From Alphaproteobacteria bacterium (GTDB lineage: Bacteria; Pseudomonadota; Alphaproteobacteria; Rhodobacterales; Rhodobacteraceae), in NCBI GenBank assembly GCA_030428025.1, contig JAUIBJ010000039.1, forward strand, positions 1-12,255: a DNA stretch of 12,255 bases. Reading direction: 5' to 3'. Every line of letters begins with the position of its first letter. Position 1 is the stretch's first letter. Below the pieces are notes generated by a model. It ran no database searches, had not been told where the DNA came from, and worked only from the letters and a program-made list of their open reading frames with translations. Below are positions 5,582 through 12,255 of the stretch, one piece after another. Both the position numbers and the translations under genes were made by a program.

Positions 5582-6607
5582 ATGCGTTTGGCGGTACTTG
5601 ACGACTATCAGGGCGTGGCTCTCGGGCTGGCCGACTGGGCAAGCCTGCCCGGGGTCACGGTGGTACCTTTCCGCGACCATGTCGAGGGCCCCGACGCGCT
5701 TGTCGCCCGGCTTCAGGGTTTCGATGCGGTGATGCGCATCCGCGAGCGCAGCGAATTCCCGCGTTCGGTGCTGGAGCGCCTTCCCGATCTCAGGCTTATT
5801 TTGGCGACGGGGATGCGCAATGCCCGCTCGCTGGATCTGGAGGCTGCGGACGAGTTGGGGATCACCGTCTGCACCACCGATGCGCTTCACCAGACAACCG
5901 TCGAGGTCACATGGGCGCTGATCTTCTCGCTGATGAGGTCGCTGCCGGGCGAAACCGCCTCGCTGCGCGCCGGCGGCTGGCAGGTGGGGCTGGGCCGGGG
6001 GCTGAGGGGCCGGACACTCGGCATCGTGGGCCTCGGCAACATGGGGGTTCCGGTGGCGAAGATCGGCCAGGTACTGGGCATGAACGTGGTGGCCTGGAGC
6101 GCAAACCTTACGCCCGAGCGCACGGCGCCACATGACGTAACCTGCGTCACCAAGGACGAGCTTTTTTCCACTTCCGACGTCATCACCCTGCACCTGCCGC
6201 ACAGCGATCGGACCGAAGGCACCGTGTCGGCGCGCGAGATCGGGCTGATGAAGCGGAGCGCCGTGATCGTCAACACCGCCCGGCCCGCACTCTGGGACGA
6301 GGCTGCGCTGATCGAGGCGCTTGAGCAGGAGCGCATCGGCGGGGCCGGCATGGATGTCTTCGCGGTAGAGCCGCTGCCCGGCGATCACCCGTTCCGGCGC
6401 CTGCACAACGTGGTGGCCACGCCGCATATCGGCTTCGTCACCGAAGAAAACTATGACATCTTCTACCGGCAATCCCTCGAGAACCTGCGCGCCTGGCTCG
6501 ACGGTAGCCCGATCAACGTCATCACCGGGGACCGGCCCTTTCTGCCGGACTCTCAAGTGGCCCGACAGATGCACGCGCAGAAGCTCTCGAGCGAGACCCG
6601 CGCCTGA
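5582..6607 (+). CDS. D-2-hydroxyacid dehydrogenase family protein, NAD(P)-dependent
   Basis: A 341-residue cytoplasmic oxidoreductase expected to interconvert a 2-hydroxy acid and a 2-oxo acid. The ATG at 5582 follows AGAGG by 6 bases. The substrate-binding halves are about 1-108 and 300-341; the central Rossmann domain starts at GIVGLGNMG (147-155). Catalytic residues are Arg234 (NTARP), Glu263 (VEPLP) and His282 (TPHIGF), the complete Arg-Glu-His set. The strand after the Gly-rich loop ends AWSAN (171-175) without the acidic residue typical of NAD-only enzymes, so NADP use is possible. The residue after catalytic Arg is Pro, where most relatives have Gly. It is first in a five-gene operon with an aldehyde dehydrogenase, a flavoprotein and two amidases. 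The exact substrate is unknown. Confidence 0.85.
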   Translation: MRLAVLDDYQGVALGLADWASLPGVTVVPFRDHVEGPDALVARLQGFDAVMRIRERSEFPRSVLERLPDLRLILATGMRNARSLDLEAADELGITVCTTDALHQTTVEVTWALIFSLMRSLPGETASLRAGGWQVGLGRGLRGRTLGIVGLGNMGVPVAKIGQVLGMNVVAWSANLTPERTAPHDVTCVTKDELFSTSDVITLHLPHSDRTEGTVSAREIGLMKRSAVIVNTARPALWDEAALIEALEQERIGGAGMDVFAVEPLPGDHPFRRLHNVVATPHIGFVTEENYDIFYRQSLENLRAWLDGSPINVITGDRPFLPDSQVARQMHAQKLSSETRA

Positions 6608-6640
6608 GGGTGGCGGCGCCGTCATGGCGCCCCGCCGCCC
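6608..6640 (+). other. Strong intercistronic hairpin
   Basis: Directly after the hydroxyacid dehydrogenase stop, GGGTGGC + GGCGCC (6608-6620) can pair with GGCGCC (6626-6631) and GCCGCCC (6634-6640), with a 5-base loop, a 2-base bulge and one G-U pair. There is no T-run and the next gene of the operon follows in 33 bases. An mRNA-stability or processing element, or partial attenuation, is more likely than full termination. Confidence 0.4.
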
Positions 6641-6672
6641 GGAACACGGACAAACAAGGAAAGAAGGACGCC

Positions 6673-8148
6673 ATGGAGGATTATGAACTGTTCATAGGCG
6701 GCGAGTTCGTCAAGACCGCCGGTCAGGAGTTTTTCCCCGCGATCAACCCCTATACCGGCCAGCCCTGGGCAAACATCCCGCAGGCGAGCGAGACTCAGGT
6801 GGCCGATGCCATCGCGGCGGCCCGCCAGACCTTCGAGAGCACATGGAAGAAGGTGCCGGGGGTCGAACGCGCGCGGCTTCTTAACCGGCTGGCCGATCTG
6901 TTGCAGGAGAACGGCGACCGGATGGGGCTACTGGAAAGCACCGATAACGGCAAGGTCATTCGCGAAACCCGCAGCCAGATGAATTTCGCCGCCCGGCAGT
7001 ACCGGTTCTTCGCGGGTTATGCCGACAAGCTCTGGGGCAAGGTCATCCCGCTCGATCAGCCCGACATCTTCGACTATGCCTCGCGTGAGCCGGTGGGCGT
7101 GGCGGTGCTGATCACCGCGTGGAACTCTCCCATGGGCCTTTTGTCCAACAAGCTGGCTCCGGCGCTGGCGGCGGGCAATTGCGTGGTGATCAAGCCCTCC
7201 GAACATGCCTCGGCCACGACGCTGGAATTCGCGCGCTTCGTGAAGGAGGCTGGATTTCCGCCCGGGGTGGTCAATGTGGTGACGGGCGATGCCCGGGTGG
7301 GCAAGGCGCTCTTGACCAGTGGGCGGATCGACCGGGTCAGCTTTACCGGCAGTCCCGCCGTGGGCCGCGAGATTGCGGCCAATGCCGGTCGCGCGCTGGT
7401 TCCCTCGACGATGGAGCTTGGCGGCAAATCCCCCAATATCATTTTCGAGGATGCGGATCTGGACAAGGCCATCGTCGGCGCGCTGGCCGGCATCTTCGCC
7501 GCGACCGGCCAGACCTGCATCGCGGGTTCGCGCCTTCTGGTGCAGCGCGGCGTCTGCGACCGCGTGACCGAGGAACTGGTGCGCCGCGCGGGCCAGATCA
7601 GGATGGGCGACCCGACAGACAAGGCCACGGAAATGGGCACCGCCGCCAACGAGCCGCAGTTCAACCGCATCCTCGGCGCGATCAAGGGCGCGGTGGACGA
7701 GGGGGCCGAGCTGGCCGCCGGCGGCAAACGCGCTGCGGGGGAGGGGCTAGAGAACGGCTTTTTCGTCGAGCCCACCATCTTCACCGGGGTCAGGAACGAC
7801 ATGACCATCGCCCAGGAAGAGGTGTTCGGCCCGGTTCTGTCGATCATTCCCTTCGACGAGGAGGAGGAAGCCATCGCCATCGGCAACGATACCCGCTACG
7901 GGCTGGCCTCTGGCATCTGGACGACCGACATCAACCGGGCGATGCGCGTCTCGCGCGAAATCACCGCCGGTACGATCTGGGTCAACACCTATCGTTCCGT
8001 AGCGGTACAGGCCCCCTTTGGCGGCTTCAAGGACAGCGGCTTCGGGCGCGAGCGCGGCGAATACGCGCTGGAGGAATTCACCAACACCAAGAACGTGATG
8101 ATCGACTTCTCGGATGAGGAGCGGGATCCGTTCGCGATCAAGGCATGA
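6673..8148 (+). CDS. Aldehyde dehydrogenase family protein, NAD(P)-dependent
   Basis: A 491-residue cytoplasmic enzyme that would oxidise an aldehyde to a carboxylate. The start is the ATG at 6673 with AAGGA at 6664-6668; an upstream GTG at 6610 falls in the hairpin and is unlikely. Family marks are complete: Asn151 (AWNSP), cofactor Lys174 (KPSE), FTGSPAVG (224-231), general-base Glu248 (MELGGKSP), catalytic Cys282 (GQTCIAG), and the cofactor-ribose residues Glu383 and Phe385 (EEVFGP). The C-terminal oligomerisation region has PFGGFKDSGFGRE (448-460). The length is standard for the superfamily. No residue I can see fixes the substrate, so no EC number is justified. Position between the hydroxyacid dehydrogenase and the flavoprotein suggests it handles an aldehyde intermediate of the same pathway. 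Confidence 0.93.
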   Translation: MEDYELFIGGEFVKTAGQEFFPAINPYTGQPWANIPQASETQVADAIAAARQTFESTWKKVPGVERARLLNRLADLLQENGDRMGLLESTDNGKVIRETRSQMNFAARQYRFFAGYADKLWGKVIPLDQPDIFDYASREPVGVAVLITAWNSPMGLLSNKLAPALAAGNCVVIKPSEHASATTLEFARFVKEAGFPPGVVNVVTGDARVGKALLTSGRIDRVSFTGSPAVGREIAANAGRALVPSTMELGGKSPNIIFEDADLDKAIVGALAGIFAATGQTCIAGSRLLVQRGVCDRVTEELVRRAGQIRMGDPTDKATEMGTAANEPQFNRILGAIKGAVDEGAELAAGGKRAAGEGLENGFFVEPTIFTGVRNDMTIAQEEVFGPVLSIIPFDEEEEAIAIGNDTRYGLASGIWTTDINRAMRVSREITAGTIWVNTYRSVAVQAPFGGFKDSGFGRERGEYALEEFTNTKNVMIDFSDEERDPFAIKA

Positions 8149-8185
8149 GGCGCTGAGCGGAGCGTTCACGAGGGAGGCTGCGGGA

Positions 8186-9634
8186 ATGGCAGAGGGAAGG
8201 AAGGTCGTCGTGGCCGGCTGCGGGATCGCCGGGCTGTCGGCGGCGGTATCGGCGGCAGAGGCGGGGGCGGCGGTGACGGTGCTGGAACGAGCCACCCGCG
8301 AGGAGCGCGGCGGCAACACCCGCTGGACCGAGGCCTTCATGCGGATGAAGACCGAGGAGGAGGTCTCCGACGATTTTGTCGATCACTTCATGGAGAACGC
8401 GGGCTGGCATCTCGACCCGTCGCTGGTGAACGAAACCGCGCGCGACTATGCCCAATGGCCCGCCATCGTCAAGGCGCTGTCCTTCACCGACCCCGAGGTC
8501 ATCGGCACGCTTGCGGCCGAGGCAGGGCCGACGCTGGGATGGCTGAAGACACTCGGCATCCGGTTTTCCGACATGCCCACCTATCTGCTCACCCAATCCA
8601 CCACCCGGATCTGCCCGGTGGGCGGCGGACAGGCGCTGGTCGATGCGCTGGCCGGCCGGGCGGAGGAGCTGGGCGTCGATTTCCGCTACGAGACGACTGC
8701 GGTGGAATTCCTGCGCGACGCGGCGGGCGAGGTCACCGGCCTGCGCGCCCGCAGCGGCGCCGAGGGCGCGCTGGTGGCGTTCGAGGGCAAGGTGATCCTT
8801 GCCTGCGGCGGGTTCGAGGGCAATGACGAGATGCAGGCGCAGTATTACGGCGAACGCTCGCGCTATATCCGGCCGGTGGCGCGGGGCGGTTACTACAACC
8901 GGGGTGAAGGGTTGAGGATGGCGCTGGCGCTTGGCGCGGCCGGCTGCGGCGATTTCTCGGAATACCATGCCGAGCCAATCGATCCGCGCTCGGGCGTCTC
9001 CGAACCGATCGTCTTCAATTTCACCTACGGCATTCTGGTGGACCAGGCGGGGCACCGCTTCATCGACGAGGCCTCGGCCACGGTCGATGCCATCTATGAG
9101 AATGTGGCGCGGACCATCAACAAACTGCCGGGCGGGGTGGCCTATCTGATCTGCGACGCGCGGCTCGACGAGGTGGAGGGCTGGCAGCGCAGTGTGCGCA
9201 GCGATCAACCGCCGGTGACCGCCGAAAGCCTGCCGGACCTTGCCGGAAAACTGGGGCTGGATGCGGGCGCGCTGCAACAGACGGTCGAGCGGTTCAACGC
9301 CGCCACGTGCGAGGGCAGCTTCCGCCCCTTCGAGCTTGACGGGCTCGCCACGACCGGCATCAGCCCGCCCAAATCCAACTGGGCCCTGCCGATTGCCAAG
9401 CCGCCTTTCCGGGCGTGGCCGATAAGTTCCGCCAATTGTTTCACCTTCGGCGGGCTGCGCTGCAATGCCAGCGCGCAGGTGCTGGACGGCAACGGCCGGG
9501 TCATCCGCAACCTCTATGCGGCGGGCGAGACGATGGGGCTATACTACAAGCGCTATACCGGGGCGACCTCGGTGCTGCGCGGCGCCGTCTTCGGCCGGAT
9601 CGCCGGGAAACATGCCAGCGGGGCGACAGGATAG
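8186..9634 (+). CDS. FAD-dependent oxidoreductase, TcuA/fumarate-reductase-like (FAD_binding_2)
   Basis: A 482-residue soluble flavoprotein without signal peptide or heme motif. The start is the ATG at 8186, eight bases after AGGGAGG (8171-8177). The N-terminal dinucleotide fold has GCGIAG (11-16) and the ribose-binding Glu34, then RGGN (41-44), which binds FAD in this family. CPVGGGQALVDALA (143-156) and ILACGGFEGN (204-213) follow, with the substrate-side segment YYNRGEGLRMALALGA (236-251) and GHRFIDE (289-295). The C-terminal FAD segment has FTFGGLRCN (419-427) and LYAAGE (443-448). The pattern matches tricarballylate dehydrogenase, 3-ketosteroid dehydrogenase and fumarate reductase flavoproteins, which make or reduce a carbon-carbon double bond next to a carboxylate or ketone. 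Tricarballylate itself is not supported, since no TcuB or TcuC gene is present in the window. Confidence 0.85.
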   Translation: MAEGRKVVVAGCGIAGLSAAVSAAEAGAAVTVLERATREERGGNTRWTEAFMRMKTEEEVSDDFVDHFMENAGWHLDPSLVNETARDYAQWPAIVKALSFTDPEVIGTLAAEAGPTLGWLKTLGIRFSDMPTYLLTQSTTRICPVGGGQALVDALAGRAEELGVDFRYETTAVEFLRDAAGEVTGLRARSGAEGALVAFEGKVILACGGFEGNDEMQAQYYGERSRYIRPVARGGYYNRGEGLRMALALGAAGCGDFSEYHAEPIDPRSGVSEPIVFNFTYGILVDQAGHRFIDEASATVDAIYENVARTINKLPGGVAYLICDARLDEVEGWQRSVRSDQPPVTAESLPDLAGKLGLDAGALQQTVERFNAATCEGSFRPFELDGLATTGISPPKSNWALPIAKPPFRAWPISSANCFTFGGLRCNASAQVLDGNGRVIRNLYAAGETMGLYYKRYTGATSVLRGAVFGRIAGKHASGATG

Positions 9635-9635
9635 G

Positions 9636-9659
9636 GGCGGCCCGGGACGAGGGGCCGCC
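9636..9659 (+). other. Intercistronic hairpin before the first amidase gene
   Basis: GGCGGCCC (9636-9643) is the exact reverse complement of GGGCCGCC (9652-9659), with an 8-base loop, starting two bases after the flavoprotein stop. No T-run follows, and a good ribosome site for the amidase begins 9 bases later, so a stability or processing element is likelier than a terminator. Confidence 0.4.
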
Positions 9660-9679
9660 GGTTCACAGGGAGCAAGGAA

Positions 9680-11185
9680 ATGACCATCAAGACCCCCACG
9701 CGCGACACCGTCCGCGATCTGTCGGGCCGGCTCGGGCTCAACCTCGCGCCGGACACCCACGAGCTTTACGCCGAGTTCATGCAGGGCATCGTCGCCAGCT
9801 ACGAACGTCTCGACGCGATGGAGGCGCCTGGGCCTGATCGCCCGGCCCGGGGCAGGGTGGGACGCGCGCCTACAGAGGCGGAAAACCCCCATGGCGCCTG
9901 GGCCTGGCTGGGCGAGATCGAACCCACGGGGCGCGGCGTTCTGGATGGCTGCGCGGTGGGGGTTAAGGATGCGATCTGCGTCGCCGGGATGCCCGCGCGG
10001 AACGGCTCGGCCCTACTGGAGGATTTCGTGCCGGAGGCCGATGCCACCGTGGTCACGCGCATCCTCGCCGCCGGCGGGACGATCAAGGGCAAGACCGCCT
10101 GCGAGAATCTCAGCTTTTCCGGCCACAGCCACACCAGCAATCCGCCGGTACAGAACCCCAACGCCCCCGGCTTCGCCGCTGGTGGCTCCTCCAGCGGCAG
10201 CGCGGCGGCAATTGCGGCAGGCGACGTGACGATGGCGCTCGGCTGCGACCAGGGCGGCTCGGTCCGCATTCCGGCCGCCTGGACGGGCATTGTCGGTCTC
10301 AAGCCCACACATGGCCTCGTGCCCTATACCGGCGCCTATGCGATGGATGCCACCATCGACCATTGCGGGCCGATGGGCGCCACGGTCGAGGATGTGGCGC
10401 GGCTGCTGACCGCCATCGCCGGTCCGGACGGGCTGGACGTTCGACAGGGCAAGGTGCCGGACGGCACGGTGGATTATCTTGGCGCGCTGACGCGGGGAGG
10501 CCCCAGGCGGGTGGGCGTGGTCAAACAGGGCTTCGGGCGGCCGGAAAGCGAGGACGCTTCGGACGCTCTGGTGCGCGAGGCGGTGGAGAGTTACCGCGCC
10601 GCCGGCGCCGAGGTGGAGGAGGTCGACCTTCCCGTGCATCTCGACTGTCTCGATGTCTGGACGGCCATCGTCGTCGGCGGCACCTCGGAGCTGATGTTCA
10701 AGCAGAACGGTCTGGCCAGCTTCGGCGAGAACTACAGCGACCCGGCGATGCTCGAGGCGGTCTCGGGCTGGCGCGCGCATCCCGAGGATATCTCGGTGAC
10801 GGCGGTGCCGCCCCTGCTGATGGGCAGCTACATGGCCGAGGCCTATCAGAACCGGTTCTACGCCAAGGCGCAGATGCTGCTGAAGCGGATGCGCGCGGGC
10901 TATGACAAGGCCTTGGCAGAGTTCGACGTGCTGGCCATGCCCACTATCCCCTTCCGCGCGACGCCGATGCCGGGGCCGGATGCGGGACTGCGCGAGCGGA
11001 TCGAACTGGCCTTGCCGATGGTCGGAAACACCGCGCCCTTCAATGCCGCAGGCCACCCCGCCATCTCGCTGCCCTGCGGCTCGGTGGAGGGCCGGCCCGT
11101 TGGGCTGATGCTGGTGGGGCGGCATTTCGACGAGGCAGGGCTTCTGGCCGCGGCAGCGCAATTCGAACGCAACAGGGAGGGTTGA
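9680..11185 (+). CDS. Amidase, amidase-signature family (nitrile-hydratase-linked type)
   Basis: A 501-residue cytoplasmic hydrolase expected to split an amide into acid plus ammonia or amine. The ATG at 9680 is served by GGGAG at 9668-9672, 7 bases away. The Ser-cisSer-Lys triad is complete: Lys96 (VGVKDA), cis-Ser171 in GGSSSGS (168-174) and nucleophile Ser194 in DQGGSVRIPAAW (190-201). An N-terminal helical extension (about 1-85), the ENLSFSGHSHTS segment (142-153) and GLVPYTGA (212-219) resemble the broad-specificity aliphatic/aromatic amidases that accompany nitrile hydratases in actinobacteria and proteobacteria. No nitrile hydratase gene is seen here. The second amidase gene begins two bases after this stop, so the two are surely co-transcribed. 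Substrate unknown. Confidence 0.9.
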   Translation: MTIKTPTRDTVRDLSGRLGLNLAPDTHELYAEFMQGIVASYERLDAMEAPGPDRPARGRVGRAPTEAENPHGAWAWLGEIEPTGRGVLDGCAVGVKDAICVAGMPARNGSALLEDFVPEADATVVTRILAAGGTIKGKTACENLSFSGHSHTSNPPVQNPNAPGFAAGGSSSGSAAAIAAGDVTMALGCDQGGSVRIPAAWTGIVGLKPTHGLVPYTGAYAMDATIDHCGPMGATVEDVARLLTAIAGPDGLDVRQGKVPDGTVDYLGALTRGGPRRVGVVKQGFGRPESEDASDALVREAVESYRAAGAEVEEVDLPVHLDCLDVWTAIVVGGTSELMFKQNGLASFGENYSDPAMLEAVSGWRAHPEDISVTAVPPLLMGSYMAEAYQNRFYAKAQMLLKRMRAGYDKALAEFDVLAMPTIPFRATPMPGPDAGLRERIELALPMVGNTAPFNAAGHPAISLPCGSVEGRPVGLMLVGRHFDEAGLLAAAAQFERNREG

Positions 11186-11187
11186 GA

Positions 11188-12255
11188 ATGGGCGACATCA
11201 CCGAACTTGCCGGCGTCGAGGCCGGGCGCCGGATTGCCGAAGGCGAATTGACCTCGGTCGAGTTGGTCAAGGCGGCGCTGGACCGCGCGAACATGCTGGA
11301 CGACCGATTGCACGCCTTCGCTCTGCGGCTCGATGAAGACGCCTTGGCGCAGGCCGAGGCGCTGGACCGGGAAACCGCCGAGGGCAAGAGCCGCGGGCCG
11401 CTGCACGGGGTGCCGGTGGCGGTGAAGGATCTCTGCGACATGACAGGCCGGCCCACGGCCGCCGGCCTTCCGATGTTCCGCGATCGCATCGCGGAGGCGG
11501 ATGCCACCGTGGTGGAGCGGCTGCGCGCGGCCGGCTGTGTCATCATCGGCAAGACCGAGCTTTCCGAAGGCGCTCTGGCGCTGCATCACCCAGATGTCAC
11601 CAAGCCAGTGAATCCCTGGCGCGCCGATCTGTGGACGGGCTCGTCCTCGTCAGGCTCGGGCGTGTCGGTGGCCGCCGGCATCGTGCCGGGCGCCATCGGC
11701 AGCGACACCGGCGGCTCGATCCGCTTTCCGGCGCTCTGCAACGGCATCGTGGGGTTGAAACCCACCTGGGGCAGGGTCAGCCGCAACGGGGTCTTTCCGC
11801 TCTCCTGGACGCTCGACCATGTGGGCCCGCTGGCCCGCACGGTCGAGGATGCCGCCGCCATGCTGCAGGCCATCGCCGGGCGGGACGACCGCGACACCAC
11901 CTCGCTCGTCGCGCCCGTGCCCGACTACCTCGCCGCCACCCGGGCCGGGGTGAAGGGATTGCGGATCGGCTTCGACGAGACCTATGCCACCGAAGGCGTT
12001 CTGCCCGATACGGTCGCGGCGATGCGGCGAGCGCTGGACATTCTGGAAAGCGCGGGTGCCACCCGCTGCGCCTATACCATGCCCGACAGCGCCGCGGCCA
12101 ATGCCGCCTGGACGCCGATTTGCCTGTCGGAGGCCTATTGCGCGCATGAGGACCTGGCGGTGCCAACGCCGGAGGGCTATTCCGAGGGTTTCCGCGAGGC
12201 GCTGGCCGCCGGCAAGGGGGTCACCGGTGCCGATTACGCCCGTGCCAATATCGAG
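11188..12255 (+). CDS. Second amidase, amidase-signature family (3'-truncated by the window)
   Basis: The frame starting at the ATG at 11188, with GGGAGGG at 11175-11181 six bases upstream, stays open for 356 codons to the right edge. About 100 or more C-terminal residues should follow outside. The Ser-cisSer-Lys triad is complete: Lys80 (VAVKDL), cis-Ser154 in GSSSSGS (151-157) and nucleophile Ser177 in DTGGSIRFPA (173-182). The 23-residue spacing between the two Ser residues equals that in the upstream amidase. It lacks the long N-terminal helical extension of its neighbour and begins as GatA and general amidases do (ELAGVEAGRRIAEGELTSVEL), so the two are distant paralogues, not a recent duplication. 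GatA itself is unlikely without gatC or gatB beside it and with this catabolic context. Substrate unknown. Confidence 0.9.
   Translation, partial: MGDITELAGVEAGRRIAEGELTSVELVKAALDRANMLDDRLHAFALRLDEDALAQAEALDRETAEGKSRGPLHGVPVAVKDLCDMTGRPTAAGLPMFRDRIAEADATVVERLRAAGCVIIGKTELSEGALALHHPDVTKPVNPWRADLWTGSSSSGSGVSVAAGIVPGAIGSDTGGSIRFPALCNGIVGLKPTWGRVSRNGVFPLSWTLDHVGPLARTVEDAAAMLQAIAGRDDRDTTSLVAPVPDYLAATRAGVKGLRIGFDETYATEGVLPDTVAAMRRALDILESAGATRCAYTMPDSAAANAAWTPICLSEAYCAHEDLAVPTPEGYSEGFREALAAGKGVTGADYARANIE

Noticed and set aside
5357..6625. A 422-codon open frame on the - strand opposite the hydroxyacid dehydrogenase
   Set aside because: The catalytic motifs belong to the + strand. The antisense product has no family features.
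7119..8117. A second 332-codon frame on the + strand inside the aldehyde dehydrogenase gene
   Set aside because: Its Arg/Gly-rich product has no motif, and the overlapping frame carries a complete aldehyde dehydrogenase, so it is not a frameshift or nested gene.
11188..12255. The truncated amidase as GatA (Glu-tRNA amidotransferase subunit A)
   Set aside because: The amidase signature alone cannot tell them apart, but no gatC or gatB is adjacent and the gene follows another amidase in a catabolic operon.

Overview
The window is GC-rich DNA with dense, mostly same-strand gene packing, strong GC3 codon bias and alphaproteobacterial-type proteins. I infer a Rhodobacterales-like alphaproteobacterium from the style of the genes; no rRNA or other marker is present to prove it. 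I see no tRNA, rRNA, IS element, CRISPR array, phage gene or plasmid function.

Region 1 (1-2341, + strand, envelope): the C-terminal end of a sulfatase, a signal-peptide-bearing outer-membrane beta-barrel protein of about 258 residues, and, 8 bases later, a 388-residue BamA/TamA (Omp85) family barrel that has no POTRA domains. Region 2 (2342-2486) is a short convergent intergenic stretch with a perfect 18-base palindrome and a 12-bp stem-loop. Region 3 (2487-2816, - strand) is a small exported protein with Gly/Arg/Lys/Asp-rich imperfect repeats. Region 4 (2817-5451): a divergent spacer with a dyad, then a membrane histidine kinase of the NarL/DegS type, its LuxR/NarL response regulator (start and stop codons overlap as ATGA), and a small DUF3175-family protein.

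Region 5 (5452-12255, + strand) is a catabolic-looking operon. A putative promoter with a TTGACA box and a 7-base tandem direct repeat precedes genes for a D-2-hydroxyacid dehydrogenase, an aldehyde dehydrogenase, a TcuA/fumarate-reductase-like FAD oxidoreductase and two different amidase-signature amidases. The second amidase runs off the right edge with its frame still open. Hairpins lie in two of the gaps between cistrons. All four active-site signatures that can be checked (ALDH Cys/Glu/Asn, dehydrogenase Arg/Glu/His, and Lys-Ser-Ser in each amidase) are intact.

The simplest joint reading is that the amidases open or trim an amide substrate while the three oxidoreductases process the carbon skeleton. 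The substrate cannot be read from the sequence, and no transporter or dedicated regulator for the cluster lies inside the window. The two-component system is separated from the operon by the 130-base promoter spacer and may or may not control it.
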